A stretch of DNA of 64,000 nt, taken from the NCBI GenBank assembly GCA_001599815.1, contig BCIA01000003.1:3844001-3908000 (forward strand), read 5' to 3'. Every line of letters starts with the position of its first letter. Position 1 is the stretch's first letter. The position numbers and the translations under genes were made by a program. Positions 1 to 11,098 of the stretch are shown here, piece after piece. The stretch is from Furcasterigmium furcatum. Taxonomy: Eukaryota; Ascomycota; Sordariomycetes; Glomerellales; Plectosphaerellaceae. The notes below the pieces were generated by a model that made no database searches, was not told the DNA's origin, and saw nothing but the letters and a program-made list of their open reading frames with translations.

Positions 1-1769
1 CTCAGAACTGAATGGCATCTCGCTAGCACGGGGCCCGACGGACTCCCGCACATCGTGCTCCTTGTAGCGGTCCAGCAAGTCCAGCATGGCGACGTCAGTC
101 GGCTGACCGGTCCACCTAGAGTAGGTCGATGGGTTATCGCCACCCTGAGTCGATGACAGAACGGCCCTCGCAGCGGCGCCGTTCTCCGTGAACTGTCGAG
201 CCAGGCGGCCATTGTTGGCGATGTTGCCAATGCGAAGAATGCGCAGGATCGCGGCGTCTGCCTTGGCCTCGGAGGACTCATCATCCGAATCAACGTCCAC
301 AGCATCCTGCGAGCCAAAGTACCACATCTTGGTGGTAGACATGTGGTTCATGGTGAGGGTGCCCGTCTTGTCAGTGCAGACAACGTTGACGGAGCCAAGA
401 GTCTCGACTTTGGGCATCTTGCGCACAATGGCATGATGCTTGGCCATGCGATGCACCCCAAGCGCGAGCGTCACAGTGACAATGATCGGGAGACCTTCGG
501 GAATCGCAGCGACGGCGAGCGAGATGGAGATGGTGAAGATCTCAAGCAACTTCTTGCCCTGGAGCCAACCAACGAAGGAGATGAGACCAATGATGACGAA
601 AGATACCTTGCTCAGCTGAGAGCCAAGTTCGTCCATGGAAAGCTGCAGGGGGGATCGCGGGCTCTCGGTGCCGGACACGCTGGTCGCGATGGTGCCGAAA
701 TGTGTGTCGCCTCCCGTCGCGAAGACGATGCCCTGGCCATATCCAGACTTGACGAGCGTGCCCATGTAAGCGACGTTGTTGTCGCCTTCTTCGTCTCTGC
801 CAGATGCGATAGAACCAGCAGGGCTTATAGGGCTGGGGGGTCCGAGCTGGTTTCCGCCACCCAGGTACTTGGTCGAGACGGGTCGCGAACGCGCGTTGGC
901 AGTGATGCGGACCGGCTCGTTCTCGCCCGTCAGGTTTGAAGCATCAATGGTGAGGTCGGCGGCCTGGGTGACACGGATGTCTGCGGGGATGCGGTCACCG
1001 GTAGTGAACAGCACGAGATCTCCGGGCACAAGCTGCGCAGCCATGACCTTCGAGGACACCGTCTCGATAGCAGACTCCATTGAGGTGGTATCCAGGTTGA
1101 CATGGTCCGGCTGACTCGCACCGGGGCCTGCAGGCCAGGAGGCTGTGCGAGGCGTGGGAGCGCCCTTGTTGGTGTCAGCGCGAATGAGGTGAGCGTGGTT
1201 CGGGACAAGGTGGCTCAGGGCCTCGATAGACTTTTCCGACCGATATTCCTGGATGAAACCGACGGACACGACGATTGTCACGGCAACAGTGATGCTGATC
1301 GCGTCGTCGGTGTTGCCGAGGAAGATAGATGCGCCGGCGGAGACGAGGAGCAGCAGGATAAGGGGTTCCTGGAACTGCTTGATAAATCGTAACCACAGAG
1401 GCTCGGGCTCTTCGTGCGGGATTTCGTTCGGGCCATAGTCGCGTAACCGGTTCAGGGCTTCTGCCGGGGGGAGGCCATGTGTCAGGGACGTCTGCAGTCG
1501 TGATGCAGTTTCGGCCTGGCTGATGAAGGAGAACTGTTCTGCGACGCTCTGAGAGGGACTGGTTAGCTACGAGAATGCATTACTAGTGATGGGCGCGGCG
1601 CGGGGCCTCTCACCCTCGATTGCGCCGACGTGGTCCTAATATGGCGAGGCCTCTGGGGTCGCTTCTCGTCTTCATCGTTGGACACGGCTCCGGTGATGTT
1701 GGGGATCGAGGACATGGGGAGCAGGTCGCCGCCGTCCTTCTTGTCGTCTCCGCGCCACGGCCACTGCAT
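1..1769 (-). CDS. PMR1: PMR1-type P-type Ca2+/Mn2+ ATPase, 5' part
   Basis: N-terminal 568 residues of a secretory-pathway (Golgi) P-type pump that imports Ca2+ and Mn2+ from the cytosol. The exons are 1614-1769 and <1-1548. The intron 1549-1613 has a GTGAGA donor, a CTAAC branch and a CTCTCAG acceptor, and phase is kept. Visible family marks are the cation-transporter N domain at about residues 53-120, the M4 ion-site motif IPEGLP (Glu about 403) and the phosphorylation motif DKTGTLT (Asp about 445). The sequence NEPVRI and the spacing of motifs match PMR1/SPCA better than SERCA or the plasma-membrane PMCA type. Two low-complexity insertions in the actuator region make the protein longer than yeast PMR1. 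The start at 1769 is the first ATG of exon 1. The gene continues beyond the left edge and shares a 1.6 kb divergent promoter with RAD21. Confidence 0.93.
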
Positions 1770-2957
1770 CTTGGCGAGAGCGAGTGCGTCGTGACGAGAG
1801 CGTCAAGTCGCTACGGCGAAAGGCTCGAGGAGGTTGTGGCGGGAGCAATCATGGACTTTGTGGGAAAGGGGCTCGCTCGTCTGGGGGCGGCTGCTCGACT
1901 GGGAGAGGATCGGCGTCTGATCGGGAGCCGGGCCAGGGGGGAGAAAAGAAGTCCTCTCGCAAGGGGAGGATCGTCGAACAGTTGAGGATTAGCTGTACCA
2001 GTCGGCGGGTAACAGCATTTCTCCCAGGGAAGCGAAGTTGAGGATGCGGAAAGAGTCTCCGGAGCTGGAGGAAGATAGATGACGATCGCAGGGGCGGAAG
2101 ACAAACGTGTTACAGTCCCGAGTCGAAATCCAGTCGCGGCGCCGGAGCCAGTTGAGCTTGACTGTGCGGCTAACCCGGATCGGCTGGCGCGCCGTGGCTG
2201 GGTGTCAGGCGCCGCCAATGAGATGGCCGGGACGAGCAGGGATCCGTGGATTGAAGAACCCTTTAATTTTTGGACGCGATTTGCTGCCAGCGGTCATTAG
2301 AGCCGCTGAAGCGCGCTATAAGCACAGCGGGCATGCACCTCATGGAAACCACCTGCCGCATGTACATATCCGCGGACAGCGAGGGCCACCCGCCGGCTGG
2401 ATACAGCCGAGCTATGAATGATGGATCATGCAGCAGTTTTTCCCAGGACGTTAAGTTTTGCGACACCATCAAGGAATTCGCACTGAATCACTTACACCAC
2501 CATACAGACGGACACGCATGGAGCCTCCCAGATGGCCAATCTTAGAAAGACTGAGGGGTTCCGAATCAGTGGGACCTAGAGCAGCTATAGAACACAGTTC
2601 GGGTTAGACCCGGATACTACTGGCGGTAGCAACATCCCCGTCAGAGCGTAGTCTCCTGTGCTCAGTGCGCAGGTATCCAAGGATATGGTTGTCTCCTTGA
2701 TCTGGCTGATGGGAGACCAAGCACTGAAATGATCTCCCCTGAGACTTCGGTAAATCGAGATGGGCACTCACTGGACTTTGATAATTCAGAACGACTATCG
2801 ATTCGAAAGCATCGTACATATGTTGGCTTGAAGGCTGGGTGCGAAGTCGGACCTCTCCTGTGTAAGTCGGCCTAACAATCCATTGGATGTCGATGCGCTT
2901 GGCTCGTTGCTCCGGGTGAGGATGGAATGGTTTTGGGCAGGAAGCTTGCAGGCAGCC

Positions 2958-2967
2958 GTCACGTGAC
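2958..2967. promoter_or_regulatory. Palindromic E-box GTCACGTGAC
   Basis: A perfect 10-bp palindrome around CACGTG, about 450 nt upstream of the RAD21 ATG. CACGTG is the core bound by bHLH factors and by Cbf1-type proteins. A role here is inferred. Confidence 0.45.
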
Positions 2968-2989
2968 ACCGAGAATGAACCCCCATCAA

Positions 2990-2994
2990 CCAAT
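2990..2994 (+). promoter_or_regulatory. CCAAT box upstream of RAD21
   Basis: A CCAAT pentamer followed by CAGC, 23 nt after the E-box palindrome. It is the usual site for the HAP/CBF (AnCF) complex in ascomycetes. The motif is short, so function is only suggested. Confidence 0.3.
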
Positions 2995-3415
2995 CAGCGC
3001 CGCGTTCATGGCATCCCAGCCCCCGTCATTTCGGGACGCCGTGCATTCATCGACGCATCCGAGCGAAGACCACTCTCTCCTTGCTCCCCCCCTCTCCCAC
3101 TCATTCTTCCTCAACCTAACCACCGAACCCACGCGCTCTTGCGGCCATCACCACCATCGCAGCTTGCACTTCCGCCCGCGGCACCGAGTCTCGCTTGCTT
3201 AATGTCTGCGCGCGACCTCGAGTACGCGCCCCAGACCTGAGATCGATTGACTTACGCGCCCGAATCACCGCATCCACCAAAACGCGCTCGATTGTTTACC
3301 TGGCCCATCGCATCCCGGCGCCACCCTTGCAACACCACCCCCCGGCGCGTCGTCGCCTCGCATCACCTTCCACCACTTTTGCTTTTGCATAGACATCCTT
3401 TGGTACCACATCGCC

Positions 3416-5404
3416 ATGTTCTATTCAGAAGCTCTGCTGCAGAAGAGCGGCCCGCTCGCGCGGGTATGGCTCTCTGCCAACCTCGAGAAGCGCCTGTCCA
3501 AGACGCACATCCTGCAGTCCAACCTCCAAGACAGTGTCGAGGCCATCATCATGCCCTCGCAAGCACCCATGGCGCTCCGTCTTAGTGGGCAGCTGCTCCT
3601 GGGTGTCGTGCGCATATACAGCCGCAAAGCTCGCTACCTCTTGGACGATTGCAATGAAGCTTCTATGAAGATCAAGATGGTAAGCTTTCTGTCCCCCCTC
3701 TCGATCGTGCAATGATCCAGGCTGACCTCAATGAAGGCGTTCCGCTCCACTGACAGCCACGATATTCCCGAAGGCCACTCCCACGTCCACAATCGCGAGG
3801 CCCTGATGCTTCAGGACCGTATCACGGCTCTGGATAACCTCGACCTGCCCCCGCCCCCCGACGCGGGCTGGCTTCTTTCCCAGATCGACGACGTGACTGC
3901 CACGCCTATTGGCCGAAAGGGACGTGTCAACAACCGTGACATCAACCTGCAGGAGGACTTCAACAACAGCCAGTTCCTCCACGACTCCGCTCACATTAAC
4001 GACGACCTGGTCCTGCAACCTCTGGAGGACATGGATCTGGACCTTGATTTCGGCGACCTCGACGATGAGCGGCCCACTAGGATGGACACCACCGTCGAAG
4101 TTGGTCGTGATGCTCCTGTCGCACGATCTGTCGAGGACGATATCTTCAGCGAACTCGACGTGGTTGCCGGCAAGGACCAGCGCGGCCGGGAGGAGTCTCT
4201 TGGTCTCGACTTTGGCGGCGACGGCGTGCGGATCGCTGACGACGAGGGAGATATTCCCATGGGTATGGGTGACGACGACTTCCACTTTAACGCCGACGAC
4301 CAGTCTGCCGTGCCTGGCTCTCTGGCCCAGGCTGGCATGAGCAGGGCGCGCATTTCGGAGTCGCCGCTGTCGGATATCGACGAGGATGCGACTGCACGCC
4401 TGGGAGAGGAGGTATCTCGCTGGCAGAATGCCGATCTCTACGAGCCCATGGATGAACATGAGCGGTCTGTTGTCCGCCACCACCAGAGGGCCAAGAAGAG
4501 AAAGATTCTTCTCCCCGACGACGAGACGATGCTGTCCAGCGCACATATCAAGGAGCAGCAGGCGAACCGCGACAACATTCTCAAGAGCCAGGTCTTTTTG
4601 CCTAAGGATCCTTTTGTCCTGGCTTTGATGGATCTTCAGAAGTCCGGGGGCTTCGTCGCGAGCGTTATGCTGGATGGGCGCAGTGCGGCTTGGGCGCCTG
4701 AGCTGCGCGGCATGCTGTCTTTGGAGCTGGGTTCTCGGGCTAGTGAGCTCAAGAGGAAGCGGGACAGCGGCGTTGCAGACATGGAGAGCGACAACGGTGG
4801 CAAGTCGCCCCGCCTGGAGCTCGAGGACGAGACCGAGGTTCCAGTGGGCGAGACCGGCCTCGGGAACCAGAGCGTTGCCGCGGACGGCACCGTTCTCGAC
4901 ATTCCCGCCGACGACGACATGGGCTTCCACATGGACGACGACGAGACGGCAGGAGAGCGCGATGCTACGATCCCCGCATTCGACGAGACCTCAGCGCCGA
5001 TCGTCCATCCCCAGGACAGTGGCCCCGTGTCTCTCGGCACGAAGCACGCCGTACACATCCTCCGCGACCTGTTCGGCCCCGAAGCCGAACACAATGACGA
5101 AAAGCGCAAGAAGTCCTCGGTGGTGTTCCAAGACCTGCTGCCAGAGGAGAGGACAACAAAGGCCGACGCGACCAAGATGTTCTTCGAGTGCCTGGTCCTC
5201 GCGACCAAGGATGCCATCAAGGTCGAGCAGGGCGACGCCCTCGGCGCTCCCATCCGCGTACGCGGCAAGCGTGGCCTCTGGGGCGCGTGGGCCGAGCGCG
5301 AGGCGGGCGGCGAGATCGCAGAGGAAGACGAGGCAGAGCAAGCACAGAACGAGCCGGAGCCGGCCGCAGCAGTCGGTGCCCGCGCCGTTGCCGTGGGGGC
5401 ATAG
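3416..5404 (+). CDS. RAD21: Cohesin kleisin subunit Rad21/Scc1
   Basis: The mitotic kleisin that closes the Smc1-Smc3 cohesin ring and is cut by separase at anaphase. The exons are 3416-3679 and 3737-5404, giving 643 residues. The intron 3680-3736 has a GTAAGC donor. A second AG at 3719-3720 is out of frame, so the acceptor AATGAAG is chosen. The N-terminal Rad21/Rec8 domain starts at residue 1 with MFYSEALL and contains MALRLSGQLLLGVVRIYSRK, the Smc3-binding part. A long acidic linker follows. The C-terminal winged helix (about residues 548-590, VVFQDLLPEER) binds the Smc1 head. Length fits fungal Rad21 (about 600-650) rather than meiotic Rec8. The tail after the winged helix is Ala/Glu-rich and probably disordered. 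Confidence 0.95.
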
Positions 5405-6426
5405 CTGCACCACCTTTGCTCCAACGGCGGCGGCGGACCTTGCGGCGCACGATCACGACAGCGATGTGTAATATCTGGGCGGCGTCTTCTTCTTTCCATC
5501 GGTTTTTCTGGGTTGTAGAGTTGCCTTTTCCTACCCTGTGTTTGCGACTCGGCCCCGACAGGACACATTGTCCATTGGCCTTCCCGTTCAAGAGGCGTTG
5601 CGGCGTTGTGGGAGATACCACGTGAAAGGATGAATTGCGAAGGAAGGGTGGAAAAGCATGGCCTGCACGGTAGCACTTTTGTAGAAGCGGTATAGTTATC
5701 TGTGTTGGAGAACTCGGGCCGGATCCTGTTCAGGCTTGGAGATTGTTGGGTTATCATTGTTCTGGTTGTCTGAGGCATGAATCAAGCCTCTTGGGAAGAA
5801 GGATACCTCACCTTAGTAGTTTCAGTGTCTCCTGCATAGGTACTGAGGAATCAACGAGTTTAGCCTCTCAATGCATGTGCTCCGCGTGGTGTTGCTGTCA
5901 GGATGAGGACTAGTTGGCTTCAGACGTCATCGCCGTGGTGGTACTGATAAACGGCAGCCAAGGCGGATCCTGGGCACGACTGACATCAGTCCGCCAGGGG
6001 CAGCCCCGCGAAGAGAGTACCTAGGGGACGATATCCACAAGCCATGTTTGCCAGAACCGGTTTCTGGATCCAAGAAGAAAGATGATGCGGTTGTCTTGTG
6101 CGACTTGCAAGTAATAGTACATAGAACAGGTGTTAAATGGAGAGGCAAACATCAGCTGGATACTTACTTTAGTACTCTCCTGCCAACTTTTTGTTGTACC
6201 AAACAGCCCCATTTTAGGTCTCTCCACACCCGTGTTCCTGCATTAGAAGCGCGGAACTTGAACCCCTCACGATCAGTAAAGCAAGCTCCTCTGCTTCCCA
6301 CCCCGCCAACGCTATATCTCACCTCCTCACCCACGCCAACGAACTTTCTTCAACCGCGCGAAAGACATTCATCCAAGACACTTCATAAACCACCCAAGCT
6401 ATCATCACAAACCCAAAACCGTCAAC
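5405..6426. other. Intergenic, RAD21 3' end to cofactor A promoter
   Basis: About 1 kb without a supported gene. It should hold the RAD21 3' UTR and the cofactor A promoter. The last 150 nt before 6427 are C- and A-rich leader. A 14-bp sequence at 6017-6030 recurs at 32642-32655. Confidence 0.5.
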
Positions 6427-6850
6427 ATGCCCGCCCCTTCGCAGCTCGCCATCGCTACCCAGTCCGTCACCCGCCTCCTCAGGGAAGACATCTCCTACCA
6501 GAAGGAGCTCATCGACCAGCAGGGCAAGGTCACCACCCTCCAGGCCGAGGTCCAGGCCGGAAAGCCCGATGAGGACGGCAACCGCGACCACATGCTGAGG
6601 CAGCTGGTAAGACTCTCCTCATCCCCGTTCACATCGACGGACCTAAAGGACTGACAACCCCCATCAGCAACAATCCGTCACCGAGACGGAGAAGATATTC
6701 CCCCTCATGAGGCAGCGCATCGCCGAGGCCACGGCCAAGCTGGAGGAGCAGATCGCTCTGGCGGAGAGCAACGGTGCCACCCCGGATGAGGTTGCTCTTG
6801 CAAAGGTTGCGCTGCAGAAGGGCCAGGAGGCCAACGCTAAGGCCGAGTAA
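6427..6850 (+). CDS. RBL2: Tubulin-binding cofactor A (Rbl2-like)
   Basis: A small three-helix chaperone that captures beta-tubulin in the tubulin-folding pathway in the cytosol. The exons are 6427-6606 and 6668-6850, giving 120 residues, within the usual size of the family. The intron 6607-6667 is phase 0 with a GTAAGA donor and an ATCAG acceptor. The two exons encode the expected amphipathic helices: residues about 5-45, rich in Leu, Gln and Lys, then a helix containing TEKIFPLMRQRIAEA. The protein ends in the charged sequence KGQEANAKAE. The gene is convergent with the THO subunit gene, with only 165 nt between the stop codons, so the 3' UTRs probably overlap. Confidence 0.92.
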
Positions 6851-7015
6851 TGGAATGACTGGGAAGAGGATGAAGTCACGATAGATAGTGCACACATAAT
6901 GAGATGAAATCCACGAGTTCTCAGGGTATCTGTATTCCGTTGCCGTCTCTTCTTGAGACCCCGGCCGGCATGCTTTGGTGGTGGTACATGATGCTTCTTT
7001 TCCGTGCTGTGACGT

Positions 7016-8125
7016 CTACGCGTCAACCTCCATCTTGTCGTCTGCACCCTCGGGCGCATCGATCGTGATCCTAGGGGTCTCCGCCCCCGACGTAGCTTGC
7101 GTCTCGTTCCGTTCAGGGTTCTCATCGCCCATCTCGGTATCCTCGCCCTCCTCGATCTCACCATCATCGATCTGTGGCCGCGGCGTCCCCTCGCGGCTCG
7201 CCGACACACTTCCGGCGAAAGAAGCACCCCCTCCACCTTCAGAACGAGGCTTCAGCGACCCTTCGCCCTCCGCCCGGCTGTCCGGCATCGGCGTCCTCGC
7301 ACCACTCGCACCATGTGGCCTCGGAGTCCCCGCCTCCCCGTCCGGGCGCGGCGTCGTCCCCCGACTGCCCGGGTGCGGCGTGCCCCCTCCCCTCGACACC
7401 TCCCCGTCCTCCTCACCGGCATCCTCATCCATGCCCTCCCGTCTCTCCACTTCCTCTTTCTCGTCTCGAATCTGCCGACGCAGCCTCATAGCCTCGTCCA
7501 TAACCTGCTCGAACTGCGCCTTCCTCTCCCGCCACACGACGGTGTACGTCCCGCTCTCCCGCTCCAGCTCCGCGCACTCCTCCTCCAGCTTGCGTATCGC
7601 GGCCCGCTGGTCCTCGCGCGGGCGTAGCATCGCCTTGCCGCCCGTGATGTCGTCCGCCATGCGGTCGAACTTCTTCCGCTGCGCGAGGGTCCCCCGCGCC
7701 ACGTCGAGGCGCTCCCGCAGCGACGCGTTGTTCGCCCGCACGGACTGGCACTCGGCTAGGATGCGCTGCTGGTCGTCGGCGTAGCGGCGCCGCTCGCGCT
7801 CGTTGGCGTCGAGGAGGAACTGCAGGCGGGCGATGGACGAGTCGAACGCGACAAAGTCGACGACGATGTCCTCGTTGAGCAGCTCGCGCTGCCTGCGGAG
7901 GGTGGCGGCCGGGTCGACGTCCGCGTCCGCGGCCGCGGCGCCACCATTGGGGCCTGCGTCTGGGGGCGGCGTGGGCTGCTGCTTGTTAAGCTTGTCGATG
8001 GCGGACTTGCTGACTTGGCCGAGGCGCTTGGAGACGCGCTTGAAGGGCTTTTCCTCGACATTAAGGAGGCGGGTGCGGTGGAGGTCGGTCTCCTCCTTTT
8101 CGTCGAGGAGGTCCCAGGAGGACAT
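7016..8125 (-). CDS. THO complex subunit 7 / Mft1-type protein
   Basis: An intronless gene of 369 residues. The first 200 residues match the THOC7/Mft1 family of the THO complex, which couples RNA polymerase II transcription to mRNP packaging and export. Examples are the start SSWDLLDEKEE and the coiled coil over about residues 85-220 with LLNEDIVVDFVAFDSS. The remaining C-terminal part is low-complexity, rich in Gly, Pro, Arg and Thr, with repeated TPRP-like units, and is probably disordered. The ATG at 8125 is chosen because it begins the conserved block. An in-frame ATG at 8206 would add 27 unrelated residues. It shares a 500-nt divergent promoter with the CCCH gene. Confidence 0.85.
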   Translation of the reverse strand: MSSWDLLDEKEETDLHRTRLLNVEEKPFKRVSKRLGQVSKSAIDKLNKQQPTPPPDAGPNGGAAAADADVDPAATLRRQRELLNEDIVVDFVAFDSSIARLQFLLDANERERRRYADDQQRILAECQSVRANNASLRERLDVARGTLAQRKKFDRMADDITGGKAMLRPREDQRAAIRKLEEECAELERESGTYTVVWRERKAQFEQVMDEAMRLRRQIRDEKEEVERREGMDEDAGEEDGEVSRGGGTPHPGSRGTTPRPDGEAGTPRPHGASGARTPMPDSRAEGEGSLKPRSEGGGGASFAGSVSASREGTPRPQIDDGEIEEGEDTEMGDENPERNETQATSGAETPRITIDAPEGADDKMEVDA

Positions 8126-8626
8126 GGCGCCGGTTTGCTGGTTTGCTTTGTCTCGTGGCGTGTGTTTGGTGCGTTGTTGGGCTTGGGGAGCTGCAGGGCT
8201 GGGCAAACTGAAAGGAAGACCCGCAAGTAGTGTGTGCCTTAGTTGACCAGTCTGGTGTGTTCACGGATCGGCGTGATGTCTGGGATACCCGAAAGGGGCG
8301 TTGATTGGAGCGTTGTTGTGTCTTTGTCTCTGGAAATTCTGTAGTTGGACGCTGAGGAAACTCCGGCTGCAGTACCTTAGCCTTGCTGCAGGCAGAGTTG
8401 CAGGTGGTAGGAAGTGCCCGTTGATTGGGCTGCTGGACTGTGGCCCGTGCGTATCGATAAGGCTTTGCCGCCGACTTAGCTGCCGCCTTCCAAGATTCAC
8501 CATTAATAACCAAACCTTGAATCCGTCTTCACCAACGCCTCCAGCTTCCGCCACTTTCTTCCCCTCTCCAACCTCACACTCTCCAAACACAACGACAACA
8601 ACAGCGAGCATAATTCTACAGCCTTG
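8126..8626. promoter_or_regulatory. Divergent promoter, THO subunit / CCCH protein
   Basis: A 501-nt bidirectional promoter between two nuclear mRNA-metabolism genes. The right half is pyrimidine- and CA-rich, as expected for the leader of the plus-strand gene. I see no clear TATA box. Confidence 0.45.
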
Positions 8627-10268
8627 ATGGGTTCCGAAGATCAAGAGCTACTCGCCAAGATTGGCGAGCTTGCGGGTAAGCTGCAGTCAGCGCCTCCCTG
8701 TCGTATGCTTCTCTCTAACTTAATGCGCTCTCCAGGCAAGATCAATCGCCACAGGCATCGCCAGACTGGCTCCCAAGGCGCGTCAAGCCACCGCCCTGCC
8801 CACCATCGCGGTACGACCCGCCTCCTATCTGGAGAATCGACCCTCAAACTGACCTCGATCCCAGACAATGCATACCGTCGCGGCGGCGGCGGCTACCAAC
8901 ATCGCGTTGGTCGACCAAACACCACCCACCGCAACCGATCGCTGGTCCTGAACCAGAGCGGCGCGAGCACACCCACATCCACCACATCCGACAACGCTGC
9001 CACCGTAGACTCGTCGAATGCCACCGGCTCCTGGGTGTCGACGCATTCGCGCCACCGACAGCTCATCAACTCGGCCGTTTACCAAAAGGAGAACGACAAC
9101 AAGGCCAAGGCAATCGAAGCAACGCGACAGCAAAATATCGCCGCCCAGAACACCAGAGAGACGGAATCGCTCTCAAGGCATATTCAACGACAGCGTGCCC
9201 CCGGAGTCCTCGCGACTTCGGGCGCCCCTTCCACTAACCCTCCTGCAGCTTACCACGAGATCGTGATCCAGAACATCCCCTTCCGTGTCGTCTCGAGAGG
9301 CAGCAAGCTCGTCAAAGCCCCTGGTACGCGTCGGCCCATCCCCTCAAAAAGCTTTCGCTTCGTGTTAACCGGTTTCCTCCATGTCCAGGCGACCTCAACC
9401 CTCCCAGCGCGACACCAAAGGTCACCTTTGTTGGCGGCGTCAAATTCCACCGCAGCAAGAACGGCAACCTCTACAGAGATGGCGTTCTCAAGGCCCACCG
9501 GTATGTATGACCTTCCTCTCCAGGGCACGTGCTGACAGCAACAGACAAACTGGCATCAAGAAGGTCGACGAACCTTGCAGGATGTTCTCCTCGACTGGTA
9601 TTTTCTCATCTCCGCCAAACGTGCCTGATGACGGCGCCAAACTGGACCTCGGCCCACGCACGCACGGTATTGTACGAGGACGCGGAACACTAACCAACCA
9701 TTCACTCACAGGAACTTGCCCCAAGGGCCCCTACTGCCGCTTCATCCACGACGCCACCAGGGTGGCCGTGTGCAAGGACTTTCTCCAGAAGCGCGAATGC
9801 GCCAACGGCGAGGCCTGCGATCTATCCCATGATCTAACTCCCCAACGCGTTCCCACGTGCTTACACTACATCAAAGGCAACTGCGCCAAGTTTGAGTGCC
9901 GTTATACTCACCAAGACATCTCTCCAGGTGCACCCGTGTGCCGGTCGTTCGGCATCTACGGCTACTGCGACAAGGGCCGCGACTGCGCGGAGCGCCATGT
10001 GGCGGAGTGCCCTGACTTCAGTAACACGGGCAGGTGTACTACCAAGGGCTGCAAGCTCCTTCACCGCGAAAGGGCAAGCGTCCTCCGTAAAGCTGTCCCA
10101 CCGGTGACCGGTGGTGGTGACGAGGAGATGGAAGATCTTTCCAGCGACGAAGAGTCCGTGGACAGCAACGACGTCGACTCTGACGAGGTCGACGAGTTTC
10201 TAGGAGACGGTCCCAACAGCACGGCAGACTCGGACGTCGAGGGCCAACGTGACTTTATCGCGTTTTAA
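8627..10268 (+). CDS. CCCH zinc-finger protein, ZC3H3/Red5-like
   Basis: Probable nuclear RNA-binding protein of the ZC3H3 family. Relatives (human ZC3H3, fission yeast Red5) act in polyadenylated RNA export and exosome-linked RNA elimination. I read seven... six exons: 8627-8675, 8736-8810, 8865-9323, 9389-9500, 9545-9597 and 9712-10268, giving 434 residues. The introns are 54-114 nt and most have CTGAC or CTAAC branch sites. The 54-nt intron 8811-8864 keeps frame if retained, so splicing there is likely but not forced. Five CCCH fingers run from Cys243 to about residue 365. The segment just before them (VTFVGGVKFHRSKNGNLYRD) also resembles this family. The C-terminus is acidic. An N-terminal helix is followed by a basic, Asn/His-rich linker. 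Confidence 0.85.
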
Positions 10269-11098
10269 ACCCGTGATACCTCCCTTACCCTCCCCTGGTT
10301 TCGTTTGATACCCGGCCGAAGCGGCCACTCAGCACATCAGCATGAGACGAAGAAGTAGAAGATAGAGACGAAAAGAAGAAGCAGAAAGAAAGATGATGTA
10401 TTGAATACAACAAAAATGTATGAATGAGCAAGTTGTCCGTGTACACTGGTTGATATCTGTTGTGATGCATCCCCTGAATCCAAGTGCCTTTGATGACGGA
10501 GGGCGAGGGCTACGTCATACTATTTCGTTCAATTCCCGGGCCGTCTGCACCCTCAACGTCCCAACGGCGCAAACGTTGCCAAAATCGGGCGGCATCCACC
10601 CTGTAAAGTGGCAGGCCACGAGCACGTTGTCCGCTGAGCAAACACCATGCGTTGAAGCAGGCGCTAGTACTGAGGACTAATCGCTGGTGCCCGGCATCAG
10701 GTAAGCATTGCGCGGCGCTTCCCTTTGCAGCTTTCGGCTAAGCACTGCCCCTATGTTTCTAAATCGGACCCTGAAAGGCGGCGCATTCAGCACTTGGCAG
10801 CCAATTCAGCCCCGCGTTGGCGCCCCTGACTTGATCGATTGACCCCGCCATGCCAGATGAATGGGATGGGATGAAGGGCTTAGCACTGCGAACTAACCTG
10901 AGCTGAGCTGACGGGAAGCCGCGATCTACAATCTCACTGTTGCCATCGTGCAACTCCCTCCCTCTCTTTCCACTTGCAGAGCTCAGAAGTCGCCCACCCG
11001 GCGACATATCACCGCCGCATCGTGATCACCACCTACACCGTCTTCCATCCAAAGCCAAAACACTGAACAGGGAGCTTCTCCCCCAGCAGACCGCCGCG
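10269..11098. other. Intergenic, CCCH gene to Nif1-like gene
   Basis: About 830 nt with no supported gene. The first 150 nt are A- and AG-rich and probably form the 3' UTR of the CCCH gene. The last 150 nt before 11099 are a C-rich leader. Confidence 0.45.

Larger units (their letters stand above)
1770..3415. promoter_or_regulatory. Divergent intergenic region, PMR1 / RAD21
   Basis: This is the 1.6 kb between two divergent genes. I see no convincing ORF. The RAD21-proximal 450 nt hold a palindromic E-box, a CCAAT box and three ACGCG cores. The last 300 nt before the RAD21 start are C-rich and pyrimidine-rich, as is usual for fungal 5' leaders. Confidence 0.6.

Noticed and set aside
4636..5778. 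380-codon minus-strand frame
   Set aside because: Antisense to RAD21 exon 2, Ser/Arg/Pro-rich translation typical of a shadow frame.
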